Source of the DNA: Siphonodentalium dalli
Lineage: Eukaryota; Mollusca; Scaphopoda; Gadilida; Siphonodentaliidae
Assembly: GCA_032622095.1 (NCBI GenBank)
Contig: CP136065.1
Span: forward strand, 216,982,151 to 217,046,150
Reading direction: 5' to 3'
Length of the DNA: 64,000 bases
Part shown: piece after piece, positions 11,601 through 26,600 of the stretch
Numbering within the stretch: position 1 is the stretch's first letter
How the letters are laid out: each line of letters opens with the position of its first letter
Notes under the pieces: model-generated
Database searches by the model: none
What the model was told of the DNA's origin: nothing
What the model saw: only the letters and a program-made list of their open reading frames with translations
Program-made: the position numbers and the translations under genes

Positions 11601-14600
11601 CATGTATCACGCTGTGACCTGTTTTACCAACATGGACCCATAATCCACACTGGTCTTTGGCAGCCAGTATGGACCATGGGGGCATGTCAGTGGGATCTGT
11701 GGTATCAATCTCAGTCTACTGTCAATCAATATTTGGTAGGGAAAAGGTGCTTTTGTGATGTGCGTTAATATTTTGTAATGTTTACATGGAGAATTGGAGA
11801 TAATATTTTATTGGTTTTCATTCAACTTTCAGCTTTAAATTAATTCAAGTTAAGTTAAATAACACAATATATCAAGATTGAGTTTCATCAGCGGAGACAC
11901 CTGGCTAGAGAGGGTAGATTGATTACGTTGGTCGTATGGCCGGGCCTCCTTTATCTTGGTGCTACTAATCGCGAGTTCTGATTGGCGCTACTGAAGTGGA
12001 ATCCCGGTGTTGGGAAATGAAAACTCTACGAAAGGTCATCATGCAGACCCACTATTTTATATGTAGTACCGGTATGTAGTTTACTCAAGAGTGATGGAAA
12101 ATACTTTGAGTTATCGCAGCATGCGTGAATTCTAAGTCGAAAAAGTGCCATAACTGATGATAACTCCATAAAACAATATGATCAAACCCATAGTTCGAAC
12201 TCGATCTGTACGTATTATATGGGCTGAGAAACTCATATACAACATTTGGTTCTGATCGGATAGAAACTGTGAGTTATCACACCATTCGTAAAGTTTCTAC
12301 GGACGTCCGAACGACCAGAGGTCCTGAATTTTAGGTAAATAGGATACGAAGAATATAGGAGGCGTTGATTATTGATATACCGGTAATATAATGATACGTA
12401 CCTACTTAGGCCTATATATAACATATACATGTATAGCAGAACGCTATATATATATATATATATAGAGAGCTGCCTTGAAGTGTGAATTTGAGTATTTCAG
12501 TTTTCGGCCATACTAGTTATTTCGTTACTAGTATGTCCGGCCAGAGTTTTCGTTATCATGTAAAGCTGCGCATATATAAATTTCACCACCAATATCGCGC
12601 AGTTCCTGGTATACCGTATAGTATGGTAATTTTCTATTTCACTTTCAGTTTCATGTTGCAATATTTTAGTATACATTTATTGGTCCTGGAGCTCGAGGCC
12701 ATATATGTACGACGGCCACGGGTCGATTTTACATTTGGACAAGAAGTTATCATGTCTATACCGTACCGTATCGGGTCTCATAAAAGACTATCACAATTTT
12801 TAAGTTATCGGAGAGGGGTTAATTTAAGTTAGTAGGTTACTATAAATAATCTTCAGCGAAGCGAGCACCTGCCTCTCTCTGCTTATCAAGCCAGCCAACC
12901 AGATTGTGCGATACATTCTTATTTTCAGGTTATAACCAATGAAATCGATCGTTTTAAATTATAGCAGGGACGATACCAGCCATTTTACTTCCCCACTTCG
13001 CTGCCAGGTCAACACAATCCACTTCATTTCAACTGCTTCACTAAAGATACATTGGAATCGTTCGTTGCCTCGACAAACCATCCTAATCCAGGATGGATAG
13101 GAATTTCAGATATGAACCGGTTAGTAATAGTGCATTTTAATCTCAAATAAATGTCCTATTTTCGACGTAATCACGGTAATCTGGCCGTCACTAATCATGA
13201 TAATGTCGTAAATCATAAATACATATTTTGGTATTATGTAATGCAGGTCAAACGACACGTAGCCTATATACGGTTTACAGTATAGTATCACATATATATA
13301 TTGACCACGTAATCAGTCAACAATTCAAGATTCGAGTTATGTATGACTTTATAAATTATAGGAATTGTTTTATAATCTTGGTTTATATTCCATAATATTA
13401 ATATATATTTTTTAATATTGCTATCTCAAGTTGAATGTAAACTGTAATTGTAAACAGTAGTCAGTACGTGTGTTACCACTATTACGTTCAAGAATCGCCC
13501 ATCCCTCATTCTCTGTCACTGTCAGTGTGGCAAATATTTGAAAGAGCAGGAGACACTTATATTATAAAGCATTTTATTACACTTTATTGAACATTCACAG
13601 ATACCATTAGTCGCAAATCTGACGTTAATTATCAGAGCACAGCTCTATTAACGTCAGACAGTTTTCTTTTTAAAATTAGCGTTCCAAATTTATGGACATA
13701 TACTCGACATTTCATGAGCTATAACACACAATAAAACTATTATTTAACAACCAAAACTGCCCCATACTTGTACATGTAGATCAGAGCTTCTAGTACATTT
13801 CTAGTGTGATGTCAATGCATGTTTCAGATGTTAGTCGTGTCATTCTTCGCATAAATCGAGAGCATATATTTCTACCGCCTTGAATTGGAAGCCGTATTGT
13901 TTTTGCAAAAAGCCGTGAAACAGGAATCGGAAACGGAACGAACATAATTGGATTCAGACTATGTTCTCGCGTTCTTGTTTGTTACAAGTTTTTTTTGGAT
14001 ACCACAATGAGTGAGTTTTGAGACAACAATATATGTGCAGTTGTAAGTTCGTTCCGCTTTTCCGTTCCGTCAATTTACTACAGTTCAAGTTTTAAATGTT
14101 GACAAATTAACGGTCTTGGATTTCTCTCAAAGTTCGGATTATATTTTGAGAGGCAGGTATTGTGCACAATGACTTCGTAATCTGTCACTATCTCTTGACC
14201 TTATTACGTAATGGTAGCAGACAAAATCATCTAGTTACATGTGATTTTGGTGTCAGATTGAAATGAGGGGCTATTTTTCCCCAGCTAGCGCTTGGGGAAG
14301 CCGTCTACCACATATTTTTCAAACAGCTACAAATGTCACATTTAGATTTTTTTTCGTCGGGTAAATTGTTGATACTGACTCAGAATAGATTAGTCTTCAA
14401 CAAAATTGATACCGCTATACTTAAAGTAATTGACCACCAGCAACGTGGTGTCACCCCGTTAATACTGCGGTACTATACCGCGGTATCCTCCAATACCGCG
14501 GTACTGATACCGCTTGTTAACGTATGTGGGAGTAAATACCTCCCCTCAAAGTGTTCCATGAAAATCACTGCGGTATTCAAAAAAAGACCGCGGTATCATC

Positions 14601-17600
14601 GCCCAATACCGTAATTCCACTGCCATGACCGCCTCGATACAGCTACCGTTTATTACCGGTATCACCGTGGTCATGACCGGGGTATCACCCCGTTTTTCTG
14701 GTCAATTACTTTGAGAATAGCGGTATGCAATGTTTGTATTTGCCTGTTATAAGTGGGAACAAAAATTCATAATAAAGATTAAGCCAATCAGCCAAAGGAG
14801 TTAGTGAATAACGTACGGCTTCCCAACTATTCAAGAGCGTCTAGCTCTGTTTGGGTCCACCAACTAAATTACCATTATTTTTTTTAAATCAGTTTTTCGA
14901 TCGCAATAAAAAGTTTAAGACTCGGCGCTTTTAAATAGGGTTGGTCAGGTTAGCGGAAACAAACATCTTTTTTTTAGGCCTAATCGAAAACGTAGCTCAA
15001 TCGGGCTGCAGAAGACAAAACGAGCAACATATCTCCCGTTTTTGATGTGTGCCCGACCTGGTAATGTCACTCAGGGTTCCCGCGGGTCCTTGAAATTTTT
15101 TAAATCACATTTAAAATCATTGTTCAAGGGCCCTTGAAACCCTTGAATTCCAGTACCAGCCTTTGAAAACCCTTGAATGTGAACCTAATATATAAACACA
15201 AGATAGAAGGTATACACCAGGTTATAACGCAATGCGAACGCACGATGTCAACTCGCATAGATGATAGAAACATACGGAACACAGTGACCTAACGACCTTT
15301 GACCAACTGACATAGAATGTAAATAGTGGCTATTACGCGCTATGAATTTCACACTGTTTACAGGAGTAACAATCGATCGGGTAATTATGTATTGCTCTGA
15401 CATTGTGATTGGTCAATGACTATCCCCTCCAGCTACGGTATTGACAAATCAAATTGTGCGTAACATATCCGAAGTCGGCTGAAAATACAGCGTGTTGCCA
15501 ATGCTCGAAATAGAAATATGACAGGAGGGAAATGCAAATTCAATAATAAATGGCTCTCAAATCAAGATTATTCTGCGTGGCTACGCGCAGTAGCCGACAA
15601 CAAACACAAGGCAAGGTGCTTATTCTGTCAAACGAATATAGACCTCTCTGTCATGGGGGAGCATGCCATTAAAAGTCATACTAAAAGTGACAAGCATAAA
15701 AAAGCCGTCAGAGAGAGGGGGAACTTAATAAGCATTTCCTCTGCCTTGAATTCCACTGCCAGCTCAGACCAACAACAACAAGAGCAGCGCAATACTAGTA
15801 CTACCCAACCTGTACGGTACATGTGTCGTCCCTGGTGACCAGCAGCGATGTACTTAAGGCTGAACTTTTGTGGTGTGCAAACATGTGTTCCAAACAGAAC
15901 CATTTCTAAACATGGGACTCTATCACATAGAGACAGAACGCAACACGCATCCTATTCGAGAATCTTTTATCGAATGAGTTGTGTGCAATGCAAGATATAT
16001 TTCACGATAGCGGAGATGGAGTGAATTATGAACATGTGCCTTCCGCAAAGAGTTTGATAAAAGATTGTAGATTATGATGCAAGTTGTGTTTTGTATTAAT
16101 TTCACACCCTTGTGTGTATAAGTTTAATTCAATCCATGACTGTGACTACCATTGATACTAAAACTACCTTTACTGTGATTTATGGCTAATGAAAAACCAG
16201 TAATTACTAGTAGATGTGCATCACCTAAGAGGATTGTTAACATTATGGCTTGTGTTCCTCTTGATGTATACAACAATATGTATTCAATGGTTGTTATCCA
16301 TTGAATACATGTGTCTCATGCCCACATGTTGAATAAATACTGTTAACACATCACCTACTTTTTCCAGGTTACAGGCTTTCCGCTCCGCAGGTTCTTGAAA
16401 ACCCTTGAATTTTTAGCATATAACTCCTTGAAAACCCTTGAATTTTGACCCCGAATACTCCTTGAAAATCCTTGAATTTCATATGAAAATAGCTGCAGAA
16501 ACCCTGTCACTAGTGAATTATGTCATTTCTCGTTATGTCATTGACGTTAGTCGTTACATCGCATACTGATCTTGACTGAAATTTCAGTTGTTTATCTTTC
16601 TCCACATTGCGACTTTCATGCATTAATTTTGCGTGTTTTAAGGCCAAAGAAAACAAATTCGTGGTTTGGGTTTTGCTACCGATCCTATTTTAACCCCCTC
16701 TACCCTCAAGTTTTTTTCATGGTTTTCAAGAAAATTTATTGAATTTTTTCTCAAAAAAATTCATAAAACACAAAAAAAGATTTCAGCATCTCAGAATAGG
16801 TTGATTTCTTAGTAAAATTTATACAAAAATAATCAAAAATACATGTAGTTTCAAGTCAATCTTGGAGAGTAAAATACGCACATGAAAAGTAATAAGAATA
16901 TGTCAAAATAATTTTAGTTTTTTTTAGGCCTACCTACCGACCTTATTTTTTTCGGCTTGTAACCCAAACCAACCATTTAATTTTCTTCGGCCTAATCATA
17001 TTTGGCGCATGCCCCAAGCTAGGATGCGACTCACCTTCTGGCTGATGGCAGCCTTCCAAATTTGACCAAACTGAGATTTACCGGTGGTAATTTGACTTGT
17101 TTTGCCAAAAAATATATTAAAATATATCTGTCATAATGTTGTTGTCCTATCTCTCTGAACTATTTGGTGAAACATTCCTTTAAATATCCCCTTCTGATCA
17201 AAAACGTTTGGTCGCCGGGATTATCAGAGGATTATATACATGTACATGTATCAAACCATTGAAAATCATTATCGCTAGTATAAGAAATAATTAGACCATT
17301 CGAGTTCTATGAGTTTATAAATTAGTAGGCCTACAGGACCGCTTTCCTGCTTTTTAGATATAAAACAATTAAGACTTTATCAGGTTAGCTATGCGCTTCG
17401 GAAGTTCGTTTCGGGAACTCGTTACACTTTTGGGAATGACTTCTGTAAATAAATGGCCGCTCCCACTTGTCAAGATTTTTGTTTTAATCAGATGATACCA
17501 TTGACGTTGGCATTAATTAAGGGAGGCCATTAAATAATAAAAGCTTTAGAAATAAAACTAAAAGCTTTTGCAACTCCTTTGTTAGTTAATCCTTATTGTT

Positions 17601-20600
17601 TATTTTAGGGGACACCCACATTACAGCAGTGACCACATTAAACTTACAAAGTGAAACTGAAAGACTGTACAAACGTTCCAGTCTAGGAAATAATACTACA
17701 ATATTGTATTACAATACTACAATTTTAAGTTAAACTTTTAACTACTAGTCAGTGTAACTGGCTAATTGTCTTGCTTAAAAGATATTTACACAAAAAATGT
17801 CCAAAAATTTCAAATTTATAATAACAAACAGGCTAATTTATAATAACAAACAGGCTAATTTATAATAACAAACAGGCTAATTTATAATAACAAACAAGCT
17901 AATTTATAATAACAAACAGGCTAATTTATAATAACAAACAGGCTAATTTCTTGAGATAAAGTCAAACAATTTTAGTTTTATTTTTTATTTTATCTTATTA
18001 TTGATGTTTTAAATAAAGAGATAAATTTGAAAATTAAATAAGTGATCCTTATGTTTTTCTTAAGTCTCCCCCACTTCTCCCTATTTTGGGCTGAAGTCTC
18101 CCTAAAATCTCAAGAGGGAGAAGTCACTTCTTCCTGTTTTCAAACCCTAGCTTGGGCCTTGATTTGGTGAACCAAATTGATGCAGATTAAATAGAGTAAT
18201 CAATTAGTTCCGAGAATTACTTTAAATAATTCACTCGAGGTGAGAGATGTTTAGGTAAGAAACTCGTGCGCCCACGCGCACTCGTTTCTTACCGACGTCT
18301 CTCGCCTCTTGTGAATTATTTAATGTAATTCTTGGAACCAATTGATTACTCTCTATATATTTATATACACACGGTATAGTGTTAATATGCTACCGGTACA
18401 CTTCTGTCATGTCTTTAATATTTATTCTATCAGTATCAATCTTTATCTGCAATATTGTCCGATACCATCAGTTTGACAGCTCTTTCCTGGGCCTCAAAGA
18501 ATTACACATTTTGAGAAATAACAAATTTTAAAAATCGATATAGATCTGATCACTCTGAGCTTTGATGGGTGGGTTCCTCCACTGGAATCAAATATTTTTT
18601 CACATGGGAGCATTAATTCGGATTATGCATCTTTAACATATAAATATTTTGTGTGCTGGTCAGTTCATTCTTTACAGTATAACCTTTCTTTTTATGCCAA
18701 AATAAAAAGACCCTTTGTTTCTGCTATAAATGGCTGAAACAAATTAAGGTTGGTTATTTGGTTGACAGGTAAACCTTTATAAAATTTATATTATGCAATA
18801 GACGGGAACTACTTCTGGATTTCGTTCCATTGAAAATTTAAATCAGTATGTGATTTACATTACAGCTGCCAAGTGATGAAGAGAATGTTGCGGCTGAGCC
18901 GGTAGATTTGGTGATGGTTATACCACCACCTGCCTACCAGGAGGCTGTTGGATCAGAGGATAACCCCGCTCCACCTATAGGTGTGTATCATTTAAACCCC
19001 CCCCCACTTGGAGATAAATTTACTCAATTCCAGAGTTATCCCTACATCTGGAAAATTATTCTAACCACCTTCAAAACTGCAATGATCATTGATATTATTT
19101 TACTTCTGAAAATATTTTCACCGACAGTAAATTTCTGGTGGCTATAATCAGTGCCACCCATCTGTCTTGCATCAAGTTGCATGGTTCCCGCTGCTCCTTG
19201 AATTTCCTTGAAGACACTTGAATATGAAAATCAATTTCACCTTCATGTAACTCCTTGAAAACCCTTGAATAATTATAATAGCCATGTATAAATCCTTGAA
19301 ATGTTTGAAAACCCTTGAATAGTTGGCAGTCTATTATGATCGCAGGATTTGGAATGATTACACAAAGCAATCGGCAAAATAATTATGTGCGATAGAAAAT
19401 GATGATTCATGGAAAAACCAAGTAAGATATTTCAATCTTCCTAAATTTAGTCTATAGTTTCATTAGTGTTTGTTTGCGTTCGTTTCGATATATTTAATTT
19501 TAATTAGTCACAATTGCACACACATGAAATCTAAATTTATTTAGTTGGCCTAGTATTAAAAATGGAAAGCTCTCGGGGAGAGCTTTCCGATGCATGGCAA
19601 CAAGCCATATTTCCGACTAAATCTTGAAAAGTTACCCATAATTCTGCTGTGGTTAAAGGAGTCGATTACTTAGGGCATTACTGTATACTGGGTGGAAAAT
19701 GCTGTTTCCAAAATTTGTGGGATTGAAATTCCAGTTGAACTTGAGTGTACCAGGCCCAATCTCAGTGCTTATATTTCGGCGAGAATCCAAATCTAGATTC
19801 TCGTAAATATTCTCACAAATTACCCTGGATTCTCGCGAAAAAGTAGGATAGGATATTTTATTTGCAATACACATATCTATTACATAATAGTGGCGAAAAT
19901 TATGGAAAATTATGTCGTCTATTGTGGGGGATGGCATAGTCTGGCAAGACTGTCTTCCTGCCATCCCCAGTATGGTGAATATAGAAACTAATAACAATAG
20001 TAAGATGGCTTCGGGTGAGCCGTGCACATATTGTGTATATGTAATTTATAAGTTTAGGGCTTAGTTAAAGAGTGTGTGAAATTTGATACTACCCGAGGGC
20101 TGTTCAATATCATGTGTATGGTTCAAATTCAGATGAGGTGGTAGTATGTTTGGATTCTCGCAAAATCAGATGAAATATATGCCTTGAATGTCAACTCGGC
20201 ATAAAACCAATAGATGCTGCCAATATGGTGTAATATGCCTTAGTTTCCCATTCTAAAAAATAGTGTTCTCAATATATTTAGTTACAACACTTTTATCTCC
20301 CCAGAATACTTTGTACTATATCATGCACCAATTACCGGTATGTGAAGTACTTTATACTCATCAGTCTCATGTAATACAAATACGTAACATGTACTAGTAT
20401 GCACTTGCTACCTATAACTCATTATTCTATGTATCAGCCGACCCTACACCTGGAATACCTTTGAATTTCCAGCAGGCGCACCCTGAAAAACCCTTGAAAT
20501 CCTGGAATCCCCTTGAATCGGATCACAAAATAGGTGCAGGAACCATGTCTTGGTTTCCACCCATGATCCAAGTCTGCTACCTTAGTTGTTTCTAGAGATT

Positions 20601-23600
20601 TAAAACTTGCATAAAATAAATAATTGTTGTTTGATTTGTACCTAGTGACGTTGCCACCTCGTATGGACAGTCATAATAATGGTATGGTGTCCTATTCTGC
20701 AGGTGGCATATATTTGGTCCCTATTGCAACACGTAATTAGAAATTAGAACTGATTTGTCCAATGAAATTGTGTCTACATGAAGGGGAGATGTCGCTTTAT
20801 ACCTTGCTATAAAACATGGTCAGTGATTAGAGCCAGGGTCCGCGCTGGACCGAAATTTACTTTTGCCAAATATTTTGCCAAATGAAAATATTTTTTGCCA
20901 AATTATTTTAGCATTGCCAATTGCTATCCCTGATAGTATCATTTTCTGCAACCTTAAGTCTTATGTTTCGACAATCGCGGTTTGATCGACTTTTGATATC
21001 GATAGAAAAGCAGTTAGTTAATAATTAATTATACTCGCATCTCTATTGTGGTTTATCATACAACAATAAGCCAATCATCGAAAAATACAATGGTAGAAGG
21101 GTTTCTCAATCAGAAGGCACATCACAGGAGGATTAGTAATCCCTCCAACCATCAGTACTAATACTATGAGATTAACTGCATCTTAATAAAGGTGTTAACG
21201 TTCTCTAGAACTTATAAAACACCACTAATATAATTATGTAGAAAGAGTTTCCTGAAATTAATATTTTTGATTGACCAATATTTTTCAAATTGCTTGAGGA
21301 ATTAAAAAGTGACTTGCCAAAACTTTTGCCAAATGAAAATATTTTTAGCCAAATGTGAATTATTTTTGCCATTGGGCCTAAAAAAATAAATGCATTTGTT
21401 TCCGCTAACGAGCTGAAAAAAATTAGGGTAGGTAGGTAGGCTTAACTGTTTTTTTTTTGTTAACTTTTTTTTTCTCAGTATCTTGAAAAATAATTGTATA
21501 ATACTTGTCAATAACCCAAACTATGCACTTCTTAGCCCCAATCAGGTTAACCCAGATGACAGAGGAACTAGAAACTCCAATTCAATCTTACATATGCTTT
21601 AATATTTACATATATACCAGTCTATATACTAATATAGTCTTTGATAATCCTAATATTTCCCATTTGGTCTGGCGACAACTGGAGTCAGTCCAGCGCCACT
21701 GCACTGTTCACATATTGGAGTGACCATCTTGTACCGATCTCTTAATGATGGCTTCACAACACTACCTTCTCCTCCTTATTCAGTGAAGGATCTAGGTATT
21801 TTTTGGGGACACCTGGTTTTGGACAATGATATGCCGAAGGCATAACCTGAAGGCCTGAGCGGAGGAAGGTTTGGAAGGGATGACACCCTGCTGATGGTGG
21901 GGGGTAAACCCGGGTTCTCCCCCTGGAAAATTTTTGAAAATCCATTGCATTTAGAGCTAATCTAGGGCACTTTGAGTCAGTATTTTGAATTTTACTGAGA
22001 GGTCAATTTGATCAAGTTTCTCAAGCATAACTTTGGAATTTTTTTATATACTAGTATGTATGGATTGGAAATGCTTATAAGTCATCGTCAGATATCTTTT
22101 GGTTCAATGGATTATGCTTATCCTGCTTGAAATGAGACTTACCATTATCACTCTAATTCATATAATTGGCTACATGTATTTTATAAAATTCAAGTAAGAC
22201 ACATACATAATATACTACATGTAGTTCAGAAACAATGTCTATTAAGTTAGTAATTACTATTTATAGTACTAATCTCTATATTAATTATTCATTTGGTATT
22301 ATGAGATCCCATCTGATAACCAGGTTGATTCGATCAAATTGTTAATGTTCCTGTACTGTGTTTGATTGAAATACTGAAGTCTGAAGGCTGAATGATAACA
22401 AACCTGAACTGAAACTATTTGAAGTTTTCACAGATGAAAGCTAGATAAAGCCAAACATACTTTACAGTATGATTCCAACTGTTAAACTTAAATCTTTTTG
22501 TAAACTTAAATTTCTTATGTCAATATCTATAAATGTTTTGCATCTTGTTATGATATGAATTGGGACCTAAATTGAAAAACAAAAAATTTAAATAAAAAAA
22601 AATTTGTCCAATTTTTTTTTTTTTGCAATGCCAATAAAAAGTTTAGGGTCGGGGTTTAAAATAGGGTCGGTCGGGTTAGCAGAAACAAACGTCTTTTTTT
22701 TTTAGGCCTTGGCAAATTTGGCAAGTGGCAGCGCGAACCCTGATTAGAGCTACTCATGTGATTAGATTTACCGTATATCCTAACATCTGCACTTGTTTCG
22801 GAAAATCCTTTATTGGACCGAATAACCTGGGGATTACCCCAATTTCACATGACCAGTCGTGTGGGACCCGTTTACCAAACAACAAGAAGATAGTAAAGTG
22901 AAATGTGAATTAACCAATCAAAAAGCGCATGGATGATCTCTTTGGTTTAATGACCTGGCACCACTTGACACATGTGTGCCACATGAAGTCATGAACCGCA
23001 TTTTACTTCCATCAACATGCCGGCTGTTTTATTATGCCCCCCGACCCTCTGAAAGAGGATATGGGGGTATACATGTACATGTATAGTGGAGAAGTCCTTC
23101 CGAAACAAACATTTCACAACACAGCTCAAGTTACGTCAAGTATCAATAGTCCTTTGGATGTCTTTTGGTATGCCAGTAGACCAGCATTGTGGAAAGGATC
23201 TCCACATAGCGCAGGTTTTGTCCACATTTTTTCCCACAATTATGGCCCTTTGCTGAACTTAGTGTAAAATGCATGAAAGCGTCCATAACAATCATTATGC
23301 TGTGGATGTCTTTATTATTGGATTTCGTTGTCCTTTGAAATGTTGATAGAACAGGTTGGGGGGGGGGGGAGGATATCCATATACTACGGGTTTTGTCCAT
23401 TGATTTTTACCAGAGTTACGGCCCTTATTTGACTTGGAAATTCATGAATGTTGTGTCCAAAAGAACATTTCAGCTTGAAACTTTGGAAAGGATCTTCTGA
23501 TTTAGCATGTTGCTTTGGCATATTGATAGCACAGCTCGGGGGAAAGGATACTGATTTACTACATGTTTCGTGAATTAATTTTTACCAGAGTTCTAGCCCT

Positions 23601-26600
23601 TGTTTGACTTGGGAATTTCTTAATTTTGTCTCTGTATGAACATTTCAGCTTGTACATGTACCTTGGGCATGAATCATATTGGTTGTGCTTTGGTGTATTG
23701 ATAGCCCAGCTTAAGGGGAAAGAATACCCAAAACCCCCAAATAATTTCCATCCACTCTCTAAACTGACCATCGGGGGCATATGCCACGCTTGGCGATGCA
23801 CTTGTTTATATCTGTGAAATACATTATTTTTATTGTTCTGAACCCCATCGTCTGACAATTTAGGACATACATAAACCTTTAACTACATTTTAGTGGATTG
23901 TCTCCACGCCAAGTGGAAATCACGTGATTATTTTGAGTATTTGGTATGTATGCTAATTGTAAAGAATTATAGAATGGGCCAGTTCAACTCCAGTGGAACA
24001 ATAGTGACAATATATTGGGTTGACGGGCCCTTTCATGACGGGAGCTGCATTAAAGATCCTGTGCCAGTGTTTTCAGTTATATATGCGAGTCTCCCAACAG
24101 GGAGCCTCGCATATATAAGAGAATGCACTGGCTTACATGGTCAAGGTACATGTAAATATTGTTAGGCCAATGTATTTTCTTATATATGTGAGGCTCCCTA
24201 CGGGAGCAATATGGGTATCACTATGAAGTACCGATAGAGGCAGCCGCAGAGGCTTAGCTAGCCACCTGTCTTTTGGACGGGCTGTTAAAAAAGTGGACAG
24301 GCATTGAAAGAGCATAGTATAGAGCATGTAATCAGCCAATCATTCATCAGTGTCATAATTAAGGTATACTGGATTCAGCTTGTCCGTCGTCCGTCCGTGG
24401 ACACAAATTTGTCCAGAGTTTATCTCAGTCGTTTTATTTACCATTTCCCGTGAAACTTGGCACAAACATCAACCACCATCATGTCTATGGGAACATGTGT
24501 ACCTGCGATTATGATGTCTGTCAGACTTTTTTTGGTGGAGTTATCCTCCTTTTTCGACTTAGAAAATTTCGCAACATGCATTTTCATTCCTACATTTGTG
24601 GTCAGTAGGTTTAGGATTAGGGTTAGGGGTTTATAGGGTTGTGCACCTGCAATAGGAATTTGTTATTTTATTGTTTTAACTAAATGTTTACTGACAGGTG
24701 AAACATCTTCATTTAAAAAAAAAAACAAGGTATCCTTAGTCCCATTGGGACAGTCACATCTCTAGTTAACAACTGTGACAAGATCATTATAAAGTCGGTT
24801 TAACTCTTTAAATTAAAAACAAAAAATTATCTATAAATTTGCATTGACAGTTGCATATAAATATATTTATTATTGTGTATTGTACAATTGCATCATTTCA
24901 TTTGCGTCTTGATCAATCTTTGTAATAGTGGCTTTATGTTTCAGGATGACACAATTTTCTATAAACCGAACACCTCTCTAAACCGAAAAAAACATGTCAG
25001 TCCAAAGGGTGTTCGGTTTGGAGAGGTTTTACTGTATCATTGTGTGATGAGTTTGGACAGCCTATTTCCAGCTTATGACTGTAAACTCCCTGTATACACG
25101 TCGTGTTCAAATTCCAGTTTCCTATGGTGATTTTAGCCAGTATTATGACTGATGTTTTTCGACTTAGAAATTAAAATTTGCATGGTCACACTATTATTTG
25201 GTATGTGACTGAATGTGATCAAGATACAAGAGCATTTAAAATTTGAGTTTGTGACTAATGTTGTTTGTATTTGCAGTCGGTACTGAGCTGCCTGGTAAAC
25301 TACCTTCATATGAAACCGCTACTACATTACCAACTTACGACGAAGCTGAGCGCTCGAAACAAGAAGAAGCCGAGAAAAAACAACAAGAACAAAGGGAGAG
25401 TCCAGACCCAGAGAGGGTTAGCTATAGATTGATTTATCAACTGAATGAAACCCGAGTCTGAGTTTAGTGTGTCTGACATTTGCAGAATGAGGTCCCCAGA
25501 GGGTGAATTTAGTGCACCAAATTCACCCTCTGGGGACCTCATTCTGCTTACACCTCAGCAGTTCCCGGGGAGAGCTTTCCGATGAATGGCAACAAGCCAT
25601 ATTTCCGACTAAATCCTGAAAAGTTACCCATAATTCTGCTGCGGTTATGGAGTCGATTACTTAGGGCATTACTGTACTTTGTACACAGCGTAGGTGGCAT
25701 CTACCCTATGTAGTAATTCTGTTAGTTATAAACTGGGGGTTATTAGCATGATCAAATAGAATTTAGAACCACATTCCGAACTCTGTTGGTGAGTTAAGAT
25801 ATTTATGTTTAAAAAATCTACATCTTAATTAGTCCAAGTCTTCTCGTACTAAAACTAGCTAAGATTTTGGTATGGAGATGCTAGTGTTTAGTCCGAGTTC
25901 CAGGCCCATGCATTTCTATGACACGAGTTACGCCCAGGATCTGTGGTGTATTTTACTTGATTTACCTAACAAAGCAATACATGATGCTATATACATCGGA
26001 AAGAGTGACATCTTATGGTCATAATGGTGTATAATAATCTAACTTTAATGTTAAATTACACATAGAATATTCCGGTTGATTGCCACAAACTTGGTTGTTT
26101 TTTCTGTTTGTTTACTTAACTGAAAGCCGAACTCAGGTTCCGAAGAACTTCGGCATTGTCCGGTGTTTGTTTTGGCCGAGACGAATTTCGATACAAACAA
26201 AATGGCGGCCCCCATGATATTCTAATGGTCATTGTGTTTACACTGTTTTAAACTGTGAGATGGTTATAATTCCCGTAATTTATTTAATGTATTACATTTA
26301 TATCTTCAATATGTATTTAATCTATGTATTTATTTATTTATTGTCACGTATAATTACGATTACAATGGAGAATTCATCGTGCGTGGTTGATTGAAAATCT
26401 ACGGAATATTTTCACCGGAAAATGCCGAACACAGTTCGCAAGGTCAACTGAGTTCGCATACTTTAAAAAATATGTAAACACTGCAGCAAAAGTTTCTTTT
26501 CACATTAAATTACCGCTTTCAATTCACAACCGATGTGGGTTTCAGATCAAATAGCATGTCTTCTGCGGAAACTATCCGTTTATTGTAGCAATTGTGATAT

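Noticed and set aside
12482-12832. 116-codon open frame in NDFIP intron 1
   Set aside because: No recognisable domain, AT-driven composition, no splice sites, and it lies inside another gene's intron.
17813-17944. Possible CRISPR-like array
   Set aside because: The 22-bp units are directly adjacent with no spacers and the DNA is eukaryotic, so it is a simple tandem repeat.
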